A stretch of DNA of 64,000 nt from NCBI RefSeq assembly GCF_000614025.1, contig NZ_BAKF01000004.1, positions 62,001 to 126,000 on the forward strand, read 5' to 3'. Below the pieces are notes generated by a model. It had not been told where the DNA came from. It made no database searches and worked only from the letters and a program-made list of their open reading frames with translations. The position numbers were made by a program, and so were the translations under genes. Shown here piece by piece: positions 26,206 to 35,943 of this stretch. The DNA is from Prevotella aurantiaca JCM 15754 (GTDB lineage: Bacteria; Bacteroidota; Bacteroidia; Bacteroidales; Bacteroidaceae). The stretch's first letter is position 1. Each line of letters opens with the position of its first letter.

Positions 26206-26213
26206 CAAAGTTA
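26206..26213 (-). promoter_or_regulatory. Predicted -7 box of tcdA
   Basis: Minus-strand TAACTTTG followed by CAGCC; start codon 24 bases downstream. Confidence 0.6.
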
Positions 26214-26269
26214 AGATAACATTCCCATAAAATAGCAGTAGTTTCTATTTTTATGTTAGCTTTTTTCTT

Positions 26270-26277
26270 TACCTTTG
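26270..26277 (+). promoter_or_regulatory. Predicted -7 box of the MFS transporter gene
   Basis: TACCTTTG followed by CAACCAATG, 44 bases before the ATG at 26322; divergent from the tcdA promoter. Confidence 0.6.
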
Positions 26278-26321
26278 CAACCAATGTAAGAAATTACACA
26301 TTAATAAAATGCTTATAAATA

Positions 26322-27604
26322 ATGCAAAAACAGACTATTAAAAAGAAAATATCGCCTTGGGCGTGGGTTTCTACACTCTATTTTGCAGAGGGATTACCCA
26401 ATGCGGCAGTAGTCTTGGTATCGTTGGTGTTTTATCAAGAAATGGGCTTAAGCGATACTGAAGCTACTTTCTACACATCGTGGTTCTATCTTCCATGGGT
26501 GATAAAACCATTGTGGAGTCCATTTCTTGACCTTATTAGAACAAAAAGATGGTGGGTGTTAACCATGCAAATGTTACTTGGTGCCGCTTTTGCAGGTGTT
26601 GCTTTTACTATAAATACATCGTTCTGGTTACAAGGTACCATTTGTTTTTTTTGGCTGTTAGCTTTTTCGAGTGCTACACACGATGTTGGGGCAGATGGTT
26701 TTTATATGTTAGGTCTTGAACAGCACGAGCAAGCTTTCTTTGTAGGTATTCGTTCAACATTTTATCGCATTTCAATGGTTGTTGGAAAAGGAGGTTTAGT
26801 TGCTCTTGCAGGATTGTTACACGAATATATGAAAGTACAACTTTCGTGGTCGTTAGTTTTTTATAGTTTGGCAGCATTGTTTATAGGATTAAGTCTATAC
26901 CACAGATATGTATTGCCAAAACCTGATACAGATATAGAGCATAACCAACTTTCGGCTTCAGAACTATTCAACGAATTTATTGGTACATTCGCAAGCTTTT
27001 TCCGTAAAAAAGAGGTTTTGATAGCAATTGCATTTATGCTTTTATTCCGTTTACCCGAAGCTTTGTTGAATACTGTTGGGCCATTGTTCCTAAGGGCCAC
27101 AGCCGATAAGGGTGGATTAAACCTTTCCTTAGAAACTTTTGGTGTTATAAATGGAATTGTTGGAGTTGTAGGATTACTTCTTGGAGGTATATTGGGAGGA
27201 ATGGTAGCCAGTAAAGATGGATTAAAAAAGTGGCTTTGGCCCATGACTTTTGCCATTACCCTGCCTAATATAGCTTATGTTTATTTAGGTTTTGTAATGC
27301 CATCTTCACCTTTTTCTATTGGTGCTGCTATTTTTGTAGAAAACTTTGGATATGGTTTTGGCTTTAGTGCTATATGCTATTTATGCTATATTTCAGTCAA
27401 GGAGAACATAAAACTAGTCATTATGCCCTTTGTACTGGCTTTATGGCACTTTCGATGATGTTACCAGGTTTATTTGCAGGAGCTCTAGCAGATGCTGTAG
27501 GCTATAGCACGTTTTTTGTTTTGGTAATGGTGTCATGCATTTTCCCTTTCATTGTTGCTTCCTTGTTGAAGGTTGATCCAAAGTTTGGTAAGAAAGATGC
27601 ATAG
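26322..27604 (+). pseudogene. MFS transporter (AmpG/PAT-like), frameshifted
   Basis: The N-terminal 350 or so residues are a normal MFS protein of the AmpG-like type (WVSTLYFAEGLPNAAVVLVS, WVIKPLWSPFLDLIRTKRWW, SSATHDVGADGFYM). Near 27371 the frame breaks: after FGYGFGFSA the expected Y-M-L-F-M-L-Y-F-S-Q-G-E-H-K-T continues in the frame that runs to 27604, so one base is missing. In the original frame the chain ends as nonsense at 27458. AmpG-type proteins import muropeptides. Either a recent loss of the last two helices or an assembly error; the rest of the coding sequence is undamaged. Confidence 0.85.
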
Positions 27605-27619
27605 AGCATATTAATAATA

Positions 27620-28603
27620 TCAAAGACTTTTAACGAGTAAATCTATAAGACGAGGTAGGGCATAATGCTCTATCTCGTTTTCCTTTATCCATATGAAATC
27701 AGTAGGAAGAGTTGGAGATACATCTGTTTCTAATAGATAGAAATCAGCAAAAATAATTTGATGAGTAAGGATATGCTTTACATTCTTTTTTATTAAAGTC
27801 GCTTTCTCAATAACATTACTAACCAATTCTGTTGTGGGTAGTTCCCAAAGACCCTGCCAAATATCACCTGCGCCACGGCGACGGATAACAGTCTTACCAT
27901 TACACCTTATATATATAAAGGAGAAATGGCGTTCGCGTTGTTTTATTTTCTTTGATTTTATAGGTAGTTCAGCCACTTTGTTGTTATTTGCTGCAAAGCA
28001 TGTTTCTATTAATGGACATATTTTACAGTTAGGAGACGTTGGAGTACATTGTATAGCACCAAAGTCCATTATTCCTTGATTATATGCTGCAGGATTTTCT
28101 TTTGCAAGATATTCTTGTGCCATAGTTTTGAATACTTTTTTTCCTTGAGTAGAATCTATTGGAGTTTCAATTCCAAAATAGCGAGAAAGAACTCGATAAA
28201 CATTACCATCAACTACTGCAATAGGAGTTGCGAACGACATGGATAAAATAGCTGATGCAGTGTATTCGCCAACCCCTTTTATTTCTATTAACTCATTGAA
28301 AGTCTGTGGGAAATATCCTTTTTCTACAATTTGTTGTGCAGCTTTGCGTAAATTTCTAGCTCGAGAGTAATAGCCAAGTCCCTGCCACTCTCTTAAAACC
28401 TCGTCTTCAGTTGCTTCTGCCAATGCATAAACATTAGGCCAACGTTTCATAAAACGTTCCCAATAAGCAGTACCCTGAGCTATTCTCGTTTGCTGCATAA
28501 TGACCTCGCTTAGCCAAATAGCGTATGGATTGGTGGTTTGCCGCCACGGAAGTTCCCGTCCGTTTAAGGCATACCAATTTAGTATCGTCTTGCTAAAATT
28601 CAT
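27620..28603 (-). CDS. mutY: A/G-specific adenine glycosylase MutY
   Basis: 327 residues. Removes adenine mispaired with 8-oxoguanine. Features: LPWRQTTNPYAIWLSEVIMQ with the catalytic Glu, the helix-hairpin-helix IKGVGEYTASAILS, catalytic Asp in VVDGNVYRVLSR, the [4Fe-4S] cluster Cys-x6-Cys-x2-Cys-x5-Cys in CTPTSPNCKICPLIETC, and a C-terminal NUDIX-like domain. I start it at the ATG at 28603, the normal family start; the longer frame opens with TTG upstream of the predicted promoter -7 box. The mRNA is predicted to be leaderless. Confidence 0.96.
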   Translation of the reverse strand: MNFSKTILNWYALNGRELPWRQTTNPYAIWLSEVIMQQTRIAQGTAYWERFMKRWPNVYALAEATEDEVLREWQGLGYYSRARNLRKAAQQIVEKGYFPQTFNELIEIKGVGEYTASAILSMSFATPIAVVDGNVYRVLSRYFGIETPIDSTQGKKVFKTMAQEYLAKENPAAYNQGIMDFGAIQCTPTSPNCKICPLIETCFAANNNKVAELPIKSKKIKQRERHFSFIYIRCNGKTVIRRRGAGDIWQGLWELPTTELVSNVIEKATLIKKNVKHILTHQIIFADFYLLETDVSPTLPTDFIWIKENEIEHYALPRLIDLLVKSL

Positions 28604-28607
28604 GATG

Positions 28608-28615
28608 CAAAGATA
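28608..28615 (-). promoter_or_regulatory. -7 box of mutY, 4 bases before the start codon
   Basis: Minus-strand TATCTTTG, then CATC, then ATG. With initiation a few bases after the box, the first transcribed base would be at or next to the start codon. Confidence 0.6.
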
Positions 28616-28827
28616 CTTAAAATATTGAAACAAACTTCTTTTTCAAATTTCTAGTTCTTTTTAGACGTTATTTTTTATGCGAACACATACTAAACATAAC
28701 GCATATATCGTCATTCGCAAATCGTTGAAAATGCTCAAAAGCTGTTTGTTACATTGATTTTGAATAATAATTATATGAATTATTGTTTTTTTATCTATTT
28801 TTCTTGTTTACTTACTGTAGTATTTTG

Positions 28828-28835
28828 TATCTTTG
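28828..28835 (+). promoter_or_regulatory. Predicted -7 box of the IMP cyclohydrolase gene
   Basis: TATCTTTG followed by CAAAGC; 27 bases before the ATG at 28863. It overlaps a TTG at 28833 that would otherwise lengthen the frame, so that start is excluded. Confidence 0.65.
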
Positions 28836-28862
28836 CAAAGCAAAACGAAATCTTATGAAATT

Positions 28863-29456
28863 ATGGCTGGTATAAGAGAAATAAAGACGGCATTAATCTC
28901 TGTTTTCCATAAAGATGGATTAGAGGATATTTTAAAGAAACTGAATGAAGAGGGTGTTAAATTCCTCAGTACTGGAGGTACGCAAGAATTTATTGAATCT
29001 TTAGGTTATGAATGTCAAAAAGTAGAAGACGTAACAACATACCCTTCTATTTTAGGAGGACGAGTAAAAACTTTGCACCCCAAAGTTTTTGGAGGCATAT
29101 TAGCGCGTCGTAATTTTGGTGGAGATCAAAAGGAAATGGTTGAATATGACATTCCTGCAATCGATTTGGTTATTGTTGATTTGTATCCGTTTGAACAAAC
29201 TGTAGCTAGTGGTGCGTGTGATGCCGATATTATTGAAAAAATAGATATCGGAGGTATTTCTTTGATTAGAGCAGGTGCTAAGAATTTCAATGATGTTGTT
29301 ATTATACCAAGTAAAGCTGAATACCCTGTTCTTTTGCAGTTACTGAATAAGCAAGGTGCAAAGACAGGACTTGAAGATCGAAAGATGTTTGCTGAACGCG
29401 CATTTGGTATTAGCAGTCATTACGATACCGCTATTCATAATTGGTTTGCCAAATAA
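28863..29456 (+). CDS. purH: IMP cyclohydrolase domain of PurH, stand-alone
   Basis: 197 residues. This is the N-terminal MGS-like domain of PurH, which closes the ring of FAICAR to give IMP: TALISVFHKDGLEDI, FLSTGGTQEFIESLGY, TTYPSILGGRVKTLHPKVFG, DLVIVDLYPFE, KIDIGGISLIRAGAKNFNDV. Typical PurH has about 500-530 residues with a C-terminal AICAR transformylase domain; here the frame ends at HYDTAIHNWFAK, exactly at the domain border, and the following bases encode no remainder. The clean border suggests a naturally split enzyme with the transformylase encoded elsewhere. mreB begins 109 bases later. Confidence 0.9.
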   Translation: MAGIREIKTALISVFHKDGLEDILKKLNEEGVKFLSTGGTQEFIESLGYECQKVEDVTTYPSILGGRVKTLHPKVFGGILARRNFGGDQKEMVEYDIPAIDLVIVDLYPFEQTVASGACDADIIEKIDIGGISLIRAGAKNFNDVVIIPSKAEYPVLLQLLNKQGAKTGLEDRKMFAERAFGISSHYDTAIHNWFAK

Positions 29457-29565
29457 AAATGGAGTTTGCATTAAGTAAGCACTTGAAAGATATAAACTGA
29501 GAGAAAAGATAAATAATATAACGAAGGATAAATTCCTCGTTTTTACCACATATCAAATATTTAAG

Positions 29566-30588
29566 ATGGGATTTTTTTCATTTATCCAGGAAATAGCAAT
29601 GGACCTGGGAACCGCAAATACGATCATTATCAGTGATGATAAGATAGTTGTTGATGAACCTTCTGTAGTGGCACGTGACCGACGTACAGAAAAAATGATT
29701 GCTGTAGGTAATGATGCCAAGTTAATGTATGAGAAGGAACATCCCGATATTCGTACTATTCGTCCACTTCGCGATGGTGTGATTGCAGACTTTTCATCGT
29801 GCGAACAAATGATGAGGGGACTTATCAAGATGGTGCATAGCAGATATCGCTTATTTTCTACATCTTTGCGTATGGTAATCGGTGTACCTTCTGGTTCAAC
29901 AGAAGTAGAACTACGTGCGGTTCGCGATTCTGCTGAACATGCAGGGGGACGCGATGTTTATCTTATTTTTGAACCGATGGCAGCTGCTCTTGGTATGGGT
30001 CTTGATGTAGAAGCACCAGAAGGCAATATGATTGTTGATATTGGTGGCGGTAGTACTGAAATTGCCGTTATTTCTTTGGGTGGAATTGTTTGCAATAACT
30101 CTATACGTGTTGCAGGTGATGATTTAACAGCTGATATTCAAGAATATATGAGTCGCCAACATAATGTTCGTGTCAGCGAACGTATGGCAGAACGAATAAA
30201 AGTTCACGTTGGTTCAGCTTTGACTGACTTAGGAGACGAGGCTCCAGAAGATTATATTGTTCATGGTCCAAATCGTATAACAGCATTACCAATGGAGGTT
30301 CCAGTTTGTTATCAAGAAATAGCGCATTGTTTGGATAAAACCGTTGCTAAAATTGAAAATGCGGTTCTTTCAGCTTTAGAGAATACACCACCTGAATTGT
30401 ATGCCGATATTGTAAAGAATGGTATTTATTTAAGTGGAGGTGGTGCATTATTGCGTGGAATTGATAAACGTTTAACAGATAAGATAAATATTCCATTCCA
30501 TGTAGCTGAAGATCCATTACATAGTGTTGCTAAGGGAGCAGGAATCGCATTGAAAAATGTAGATCATTTCTCATTCTTATCGAGATAA
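29566..30588 (+). CDS. mreB: Rod shape-determining protein MreB
   Basis: 340 residues. Actin-like ATPase that polymerises under the membrane and positions the elongation machinery. Phosphate 1 motif AMDLGTANTIIISDD, phosphate 2 NMIVDIGGGSTEIAVISLGG, adenosine region YLSGGGALLRGIDKRL; start MGFFSFIQE is the amphipathic membrane-binding end. It is followed by mreC, mreD, mrdA and rodA on the same strand, the full elongasome operon. Confidence 0.97.
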   Translation: MGFFSFIQEIAMDLGTANTIIISDDKIVVDEPSVVARDRRTEKMIAVGNDAKLMYEKEHPDIRTIRPLRDGVIADFSSCEQMMRGLIKMVHSRYRLFSTSLRMVIGVPSGSTEVELRAVRDSAEHAGGRDVYLIFEPMAAALGMGLDVEAPEGNMIVDIGGGSTEIAVISLGGIVCNNSIRVAGDDLTADIQEYMSRQHNVRVSERMAERIKVHVGSALTDLGDEAPEDYIVHGPNRITALPMEVPVCYQEIAHCLDKTVAKIENAVLSALENTPPELYADIVKNGIYLSGGGALLRGIDKRLTDKINIPFHVAEDPLHSVAKGAGIALKNVDHFSFLSR

Positions 30589-30672
30589 AGGATTAGGATA
30601 GGGCTGACTGTTGAAGAAATGTTATGATAATTTCTTCAATAGTCGGTTTCATTTTGTTGATAAATTGTTAGA

Positions 30673-31554
30673 ATGAATAACCTCACTGAATTTCTTGCCA
30701 AATATAAACATTGGTTTCTTTTTGTTTTGCTGGAAATAACCAGTTTGGTACTTTTGTTCCGTTTCAACAATTACCAAGGTAGCGTTTGGTTTACCTCTGC
30801 CAATATTGTGGCAGGAAAGGTTTACGAGCTAAGTTCTACGATTACTTCTTACTTCTCAATGGGTAAGTTGAATCGTGAATTGACGGACCGAAATGTACAG
30901 TTGGAACGTCAAGTGAAGGAGCTATCCGAGCAACTTTATGAAAAGACTCGCGATCCAAAGTACGTCCAAAAGGGACAATATAGATTTCTTTCAGAATTTA
31001 ATCTCATTAAGGCGAAGGTTGTATCCAACTCTCTTGATAAGGAAGAGAATTTTATAACAATCGATAAAGGTTCATGGGACGGAGTGAGGAAAGATATGGG
31101 TGTAGCTTGTGGAAATGGTGTTGTCGGAGTAGTTTATCTTGTTGGCACCCATTATTCTATAGTTTTACCTGTATTAAATTCTAAATCGAATATCAGTTGT
31201 TCTATACAAGGTCGAGGTTATTTTGGATATCTGCGATGGACTGGAGGAGCAAAGAATATAGCTTATTTGGACGATGTTCCCCGTCATGCAAAATTCAAAT
31301 TAGGTGATAGAATTGTAACAAGTGGCTATTCAGCAATCTTCCCTGCAGGAATTTTAGTTGGTAAGATAAAGCACGTTTATAATTCTGAAGATGGTCTTTC
31401 GTTCCGTTTAGCAGTGGAATTAACTACAGATTTTGGCAATTTGCGCGATGTTTGTGTCATTGATGATGCTGCAGTAAGAGAAAAGAAGAAAGTTATGGAT
31501 GCAGCAAAAGATTCAATTAAGCACTTGAATACAGATTTTAGTGAGAAAAATTAG
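30673..31554 (+). CDS. mreC: Rod shape-determining protein MreC
   Basis: 293 residues. One N-terminal helix (about 14-30, HWFLFVLLEITSLVLLF), a coiled coil at about 66-95, then the periplasmic beta-domain region with FITIDKGSWDGVRKDMGVAC and GDRIVTSGYSAIFPAGILVG, both typical of MreC. It activates the PBP2-RodA pair. Lies 84 bases after mreB. Confidence 0.93.
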   Translation: MNNLTEFLAKYKHWFLFVLLEITSLVLLFRFNNYQGSVWFTSANIVAGKVYELSSTITSYFSMGKLNRELTDRNVQLERQVKELSEQLYEKTRDPKYVQKGQYRFLSEFNLIKAKVVSNSLDKEENFITIDKGSWDGVRKDMGVACGNGVVGVVYLVGTHYSIVLPVLNSKSNISCSIQGRGYFGYLRWTGGAKNIAYLDDVPRHAKFKLGDRIVTSGYSAIFPAGILVGKIKHVYNSEDGLSFRLAVELTTDFGNLRDVCVIDDAAVREKKKVMDAAKDSIKHLNTDFSEKN

Positions 31555-31634
31555 GTGCAATACGCATATTGCGTTTGCATAAGAATAGTTGGGTAGTAGT
31601 CAAACAATAAGTTCTTAGTAAGAAATTTAAGGAA

Positions 31635-32138
31635 ATGAATATAGACTTTATAAAAACTTTGGGTTGGTTTTTGATTTTAGTACTAGCACAAGTGTTTGTA
31701 CTAAACCATATTCATTTGTTTGGTTTTGCAACTCCATTACCTTATATTTATTTTATCTTCCTTTTCAGAAGAAACTATTCACAGTGGGCTATTATTTTGT
31801 GGGGATTCCTCATGGGGCTGATTATTGACACATTTTCAAATACTCCTGGAGTTTCAGCAGCTTCACTTACTTTAATTGCAGCTATACAGCCATATTTGTT
31901 GCGACCATTTACTTCACGTGAAAGTGCTGAAGATTTACAGCCCGGAATTGGGACACTTGGGTTTGGACAATATGTTTGGTATAGCATCGTTTTGACGCTT
32001 ATTTATTGTCTTGTATTCTTTAGCTTGGAAATGTTTAGTTTCTTCAATATTTTTATTTGGCTACAATGTGTTGGTGGTAGTGCTTTGCTTTCCTTATTTT
32101 TTATATTGGTAATTGAGCATGTAAGGAGTCGCGCATGA
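31635..32138 (+). CDS. mreD: Rod shape-determining protein MreD
   Basis: 167 residues, strongly hydrophobic with five or six helices, as expected for MreD. Recognition is from position in the operon, size and features such as FGFATPLPYIYFIFLF and WGFLMGLIIDTFSNTPGVSA. Its last four bases overlap the mrdA start (ATGA), giving translational coupling. Confidence 0.88.
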   Translation: MNIDFIKTLGWFLILVLAQVFVLNHIHLFGFATPLPYIYFIFLFRRNYSQWAIILWGFLMGLIIDTFSNTPGVSAASLTLIAAIQPYLLRPFTSRESAEDLQPGIGTLGFGQYVWYSIVLTLIYCLVFFSLEMFSFFNIFIWLQCVGGSALLSLFFILVIEHVRSRA

Positions 32139-34339
32139 AGAATTATGACTTTGAGAAACGTCGTTTTGTGCTTAGCGGTGTTGCACTTGCTATCATTACA
32201 ATTTATTTGATACGCTTGTTTGCGCTTCAAATAGCAAGTGATGATTATCGAAAACGTGCTGATTCCAATGCTTTTTTAAAAAAAATAGAGTTTCCCTCAC
32301 GAGGTATTATTACTGACAGAAAGGGGAAACTGCTCGTTTATAACCAGCCTGCTTATGATATTATGGTGGTAATGAACGAAGAAAAAGGTCATCTTGACAC
32401 TTTAGAATTTTGTAAGGCTTTAAACATTACAAAGGAATTCTTTGTTCAACGTATGAATGATATTAAGGATAGAACAAAGAATCCAGGTTATTCACGATTT
32501 ACTCAGCAACTCTTTATAAGTCAGTTGAGCGATAAAGAGTTTAGTTCTTTCCAAGAAAAACTATATCGTTTCCCAGGTTTTTATATTCAGAAACGCAGCA
32601 TTCGTCAATATAATGCTACTATTGCTGCACATGTTCTTGGCGATGTTGCGGAAGTCAGTCAAAGTGATGTAGAGGCAGATGATTATTATCTTCCTGGCGA
32701 TTATATAGGTAAACAGGGTATTGAGCGTGAATACGAAAAAGCATTGCGTGGTCAAAAAGGAGTTCAAATTTTACTTCGTGATGCTCATGGACGAATAAAA
32801 GGAAGATATAAAGACGGACAATACGACCAGAAACCTAAAGCAGGAAAAGATTTGCAGTTAGGTATTGATGCCGATTTGCAAGCACTCGGAGAGCGTTTAA
32901 TGGAAGGTAAGTTAGGTGCCATTGTTGCTATTGAACCAAAAACAGGACAAATATTAGCAATGGTTTCTTCTCCTACTTTTGACCCTCGTGATATGATTGG
33001 TAAGATGAGAGGAAAGAATCAACAAAGAATGACACTTGATCCATCAAAGCCATTGCTTAATAGAGCTATTATGGGACAATATCCTCCCGGTTCTACTTTT
33101 AAAACAAGTCAAGCTATTACTTATTATAGTGAAGGAATTATAAACGATTCGACTCGTTATCCTTGTCCGCATGGATTTTCTTTCCGTGGTCTTCATGTAG
33201 GTTGTCACGGACATGCATCTCCAATTTCTATTGTGCCAGCATTGAGTACTTCTTGTAATTCATTTTTTTGTTGGGGACTATATTATATGTTGTCAAATAG
33301 ACAAAAATATAAAGACCTTGATGCTGCAATGGATCGTTGGCGCGATTATATGGTATCAATGGGATTTGGATATAAGTTAGGAATTGACTTACCAGGTGAA
33401 AAGCGAGGACTAATTCCGAATGCCGAATTCTATGACAATGCATTTGGGAAATGGAATCCATTGTCGGTTATATCTATATCGATAGGGCAGGGAGAAATAA
33501 ATTTAACTCCTTTACAGATAGCTAATCTCGGAGCTCTTATTGCCAATCGAGGTTATTTCTACACACCACATGTTGTACGAAAGATTCAGGGACAACGTTT
33601 AGACGAGAAATATTTAAAGAAGCATAAGGTGATGGGAACACCACGTGCATTTGACGAAGTTGTAGCTGGAATGGTTTCTTCTGCACGTGGAGGTACTTGT
33701 GCTCATGCTGTACATCCTGGTTATTCTATTGCAGGTAAGACAGGAACAGCACAAAATCGTGGCAAAGACCACTCTGTTTTTATGGGATTTGCTCCCGTAG
33801 AGTCTCCTAAAATTGCTATTGCTGTGTATGTAGAGAATGGTGGTTTTGGTGCTGTCTATGGAGTTCCAATTGGTTCTTTAATGATGGAACAATATATAAA
33901 TGGTAAGTTAACACCTCACGATGAAGCTCAGGCAACATCAATTCAGAAGCGTCATATCAGTTATCCTTTTAATCAAAAGCTTAGTGCTTCAGATTCTTTG
34001 CGTTTAGATTCAATAAAGCGTGTAAACCATATAAAGGATTCTTTGAGGCTTGTTCGCGAGAAACAAAATATGGAAGCTAAACAAAGAGAACGGGAACTAA
34101 AGGCAGAACGAGAAGCAAAGGAGAAGGAAAAGCGTCAGCAACCATTAAATGACCCTATTATTAAAGCGGATGAAGAAGTAAGAATAAGAACGGAGAAGGA
34201 AGACAAAGACAAAGATAAGAAAGATAAAGAAAAGAACAAAGAAAAAGCAAATAGCAAGAAGAAGGATAATGAAAGTCGTAAAACAAACGACAAGCAAAAG
34301 GCAGTAAAAACGAATAAAAAGCAAGAAAGTGGCAGGTAA
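32135..34339 (+). CDS. mrdA: Penicillin-binding protein 2 (elongation transpeptidase)
   Basis: 734 residues. N-terminal helix at about 14-30, the dimerisation domain with FPSRGIITDRKGKLLVYNQP, transpeptidase with active-site STFK in YPPGSTFKTSQA, SCN in STSCNSFF, and KTG in IAGKTGTAQN. It cross-links peptidoglycan with RodA during rod growth. It ends with about 100 extra residues of Lys/Glu/Asp-rich, low-complexity sequence absent from most PBP2 proteins. mrdA overlaps rodA by 11 bases. Confidence 0.95.
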   Translation: MKNYDFEKRRFVLSGVALAIITIYLIRLFALQIASDDYRKRADSNAFLKKIEFPSRGIITDRKGKLLVYNQPAYDIMVVMNEEKGHLDTLEFCKALNITKEFFVQRMNDIKDRTKNPGYSRFTQQLFISQLSDKEFSSFQEKLYRFPGFYIQKRSIRQYNATIAAHVLGDVAEVSQSDVEADDYYLPGDYIGKQGIEREYEKALRGQKGVQILLRDAHGRIKGRYKDGQYDQKPKAGKDLQLGIDADLQALGERLMEGKLGAIVAIEPKTGQILAMVSSPTFDPRDMIGKMRGKNQQRMTLDPSKPLLNRAIMGQYPPGSTFKTSQAITYYSEGIINDSTRYPCPHGFSFRGLHVGCHGHASPISIVPALSTSCNSFFCWGLYYMLSNRQKYKDLDAAMDRWRDYMVSMGFGYKLGIDLPGEKRGLIPNAEFYDNAFGKWNPLSVISISIGQGEINLTPLQIANLGALIANRGYFYTPHVVRKIQGQRLDEKYLKKHKVMGTPRAFDEVVAGMVSSARGGTCAHAVHPGYSIAGKTGTAQNRGKDHSVFMGFAPVESPKIAIAVYVENGGFGAVYGVPIGSLMMEQYINGKLTPHDEAQATSIQKRHISYPFNQKLSASDSLRLDSIKRVNHIKDSLRLVREKQNMEAKQRERELKAEREAKEKEKRQQPLNDPIIKADEEVRIRTEKEDKDKDKKDKEKNKEKANSKKKDNESRKTNDKQKAVKTNKKQESGR

Positions 34340-35804
34340 TTATAAATCTAACAAACAAACCGGTGTACTTCGTTCATTAGATTGGTGGACGATAGGCATT
34401 TATTTAGCTTTGCTTTCTTTTGGCTGGGTAAGTGTCTGCGGTGCAAGTTATACTTATGGCGATACTGATATATTGTCGTTATCATCTCGTTCTGGTATGC
34501 AAATCGTTTGGATAGGAACATCTATCTGCCTTGGATTTGTGTTGTTAATGATGGACGATCGCATTTATGACACTTTTGCTTATGTGATTTATGCCCTTCT
34601 ATTATTGTTGTTATTTGCTACGATTTTCAATCCTCACTCCATAAAAGGGTCACGTTCCTGGATAGTATTAGGTCCATTACGCTTGCAACCAGCAGAATTT
34701 GCAAAGTTTGCTACAGCTTTAGCAATCGCTAAATTTATGTCGGCCTATGGCTTTACTATATCTAATTGGAAACATTTTGCGGCTGCAGTTGGTATTGTAT
34801 TTTTGCCAATGTTATGTATTGTAGGCCAGCGGGAGACAGGTTCTGCACTTGTTTACTTATCATTTTTCTTAATGTTCTATCGCGAAGGTATGCCAGGCTC
34901 ATTCCTTTTTACAGGAGTTGCTATGGTAATATATTTTGTTGTAGGTGTTAAATATGATGATGTAATGCTTTGGAATACGCCAACATCTGTCGGAAAATTT
35001 AGCGTTCTTTTACTTGTACAGCTATTTAGCGCAGGAATGGTATGGACCTATTTACAAGATAAGGTAAAGGCGCAGAGAATCTTGTTGTTTTCTCTTAGTA
35101 TTACTATACTTTGCCTTCTATTCTCCGAGTTTGTTATTCGTTTCGACATAGTTTGGGTACAACTTGTAATTTCAGCAGCCCTTATAGGTTATTTAGTTTA
35201 TAATGCTATGAGTGCTCGAATTATTCAATATCTTTTTATAGCTACGTTTGCGATAGGGTCAATAACATTTTTCTATTCAGCAAATTATGTATTGAATGAT
35301 GTTATGCAACCCCATCAACGTGTACGTATTAATGTGTTATTAGGATTAGAAGAAGATCTTGCTGGTGCCGGTTATAATGTACATCAAAGTGAAATTGCAA
35401 TTGGTTCTGGTGGATTACAGGGAAAAGGTTTTTTGAATGGGACACAAACAAAACTCAACTTTGTGCCAGAGCAAGATACCGACTTTATTTTTTGTACGGT
35501 TGGCGAGGAAGAAGGTTTCCTCGGTTCGGCAGCTGTGCTGTTACTATTCTTAGCTTTAATACTTCGATTGATGTATGTTGCAGAGCGACAAACTTTTAAA
35601 TTTGGGCGAGTCTATGGTTATTGTGTTGCAAGCATTTTCCTTTTTCACGTCTTTATCAATGTTGGAATGGTACTTGGCTTGACTCCCGTTATTGGTATCC
35701 CTCTGCCATTCTTTAGTTATGGTGGTTCTTCGTTATGGGGTTTCACACTATTATTATTTATCTTCCTACGTATAGATGCGGGAAGAAACCTGATTAGACA
35801 ATAA
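34329..35804 (+). CDS. rodA: Peptidoglycan glycosyltransferase RodA (SEDS family)
   Basis: 491 residues with about ten or more helices. SEDS-family landmarks: SIKGSRSWIVLGPLRLQPAE with the conserved AEFAKFATAL, the extracytoplasmic GSGGLQGKGFLNGTQTKLNF and FVPEQDTDFIFCTVGEEEGF, and C-terminal PVIGIPLPFFSYGGSSLWGF. It polymerises glycan strands with PBP2. It is somewhat longer than E. coli RodA (370) due to added middle helices. The start within the mrdA tail is the first good ATG. No clear terminator is seen after it. Confidence 0.94.
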   Translation: MAGNYKSNKQTGVLRSLDWWTIGIYLALLSFGWVSVCGASYTYGDTDILSLSSRSGMQIVWIGTSICLGFVLLMMDDRIYDTFAYVIYALLLLLLFATIFNPHSIKGSRSWIVLGPLRLQPAEFAKFATALAIAKFMSAYGFTISNWKHFAAAVGIVFLPMLCIVGQRETGSALVYLSFFLMFYREGMPGSFLFTGVAMVIYFVVGVKYDDVMLWNTPTSVGKFSVLLLVQLFSAGMVWTYLQDKVKAQRILLFSLSITILCLLFSEFVIRFDIVWVQLVISAALIGYLVYNAMSARIIQYLFIATFAIGSITFFYSANYVLNDVMQPHQRVRINVLLGLEEDLAGAGYNVHQSEIAIGSGGLQGKGFLNGTQTKLNFVPEQDTDFIFCTVGEEEGFLGSAAVLLLFLALILRLMYVAERQTFKFGRVYGYCVASIFLFHVFINVGMVLGLTPVIGIPLPFFSYGGSSLWGFTLLLFIFLRIDAGRNLIRQ

Positions 35805-35943
35805 TTTTGAAACAAACAATCTTTTTGCAATTGTGTACGATAATGTACAATCTGCTAAAAAACCAATAGCTCGTTTGCTATAAGAAAGAACTGAAATAGC
35901 AATATAAAATATTGCTTCAATGAAAGTATAAATTACTTTTGCA

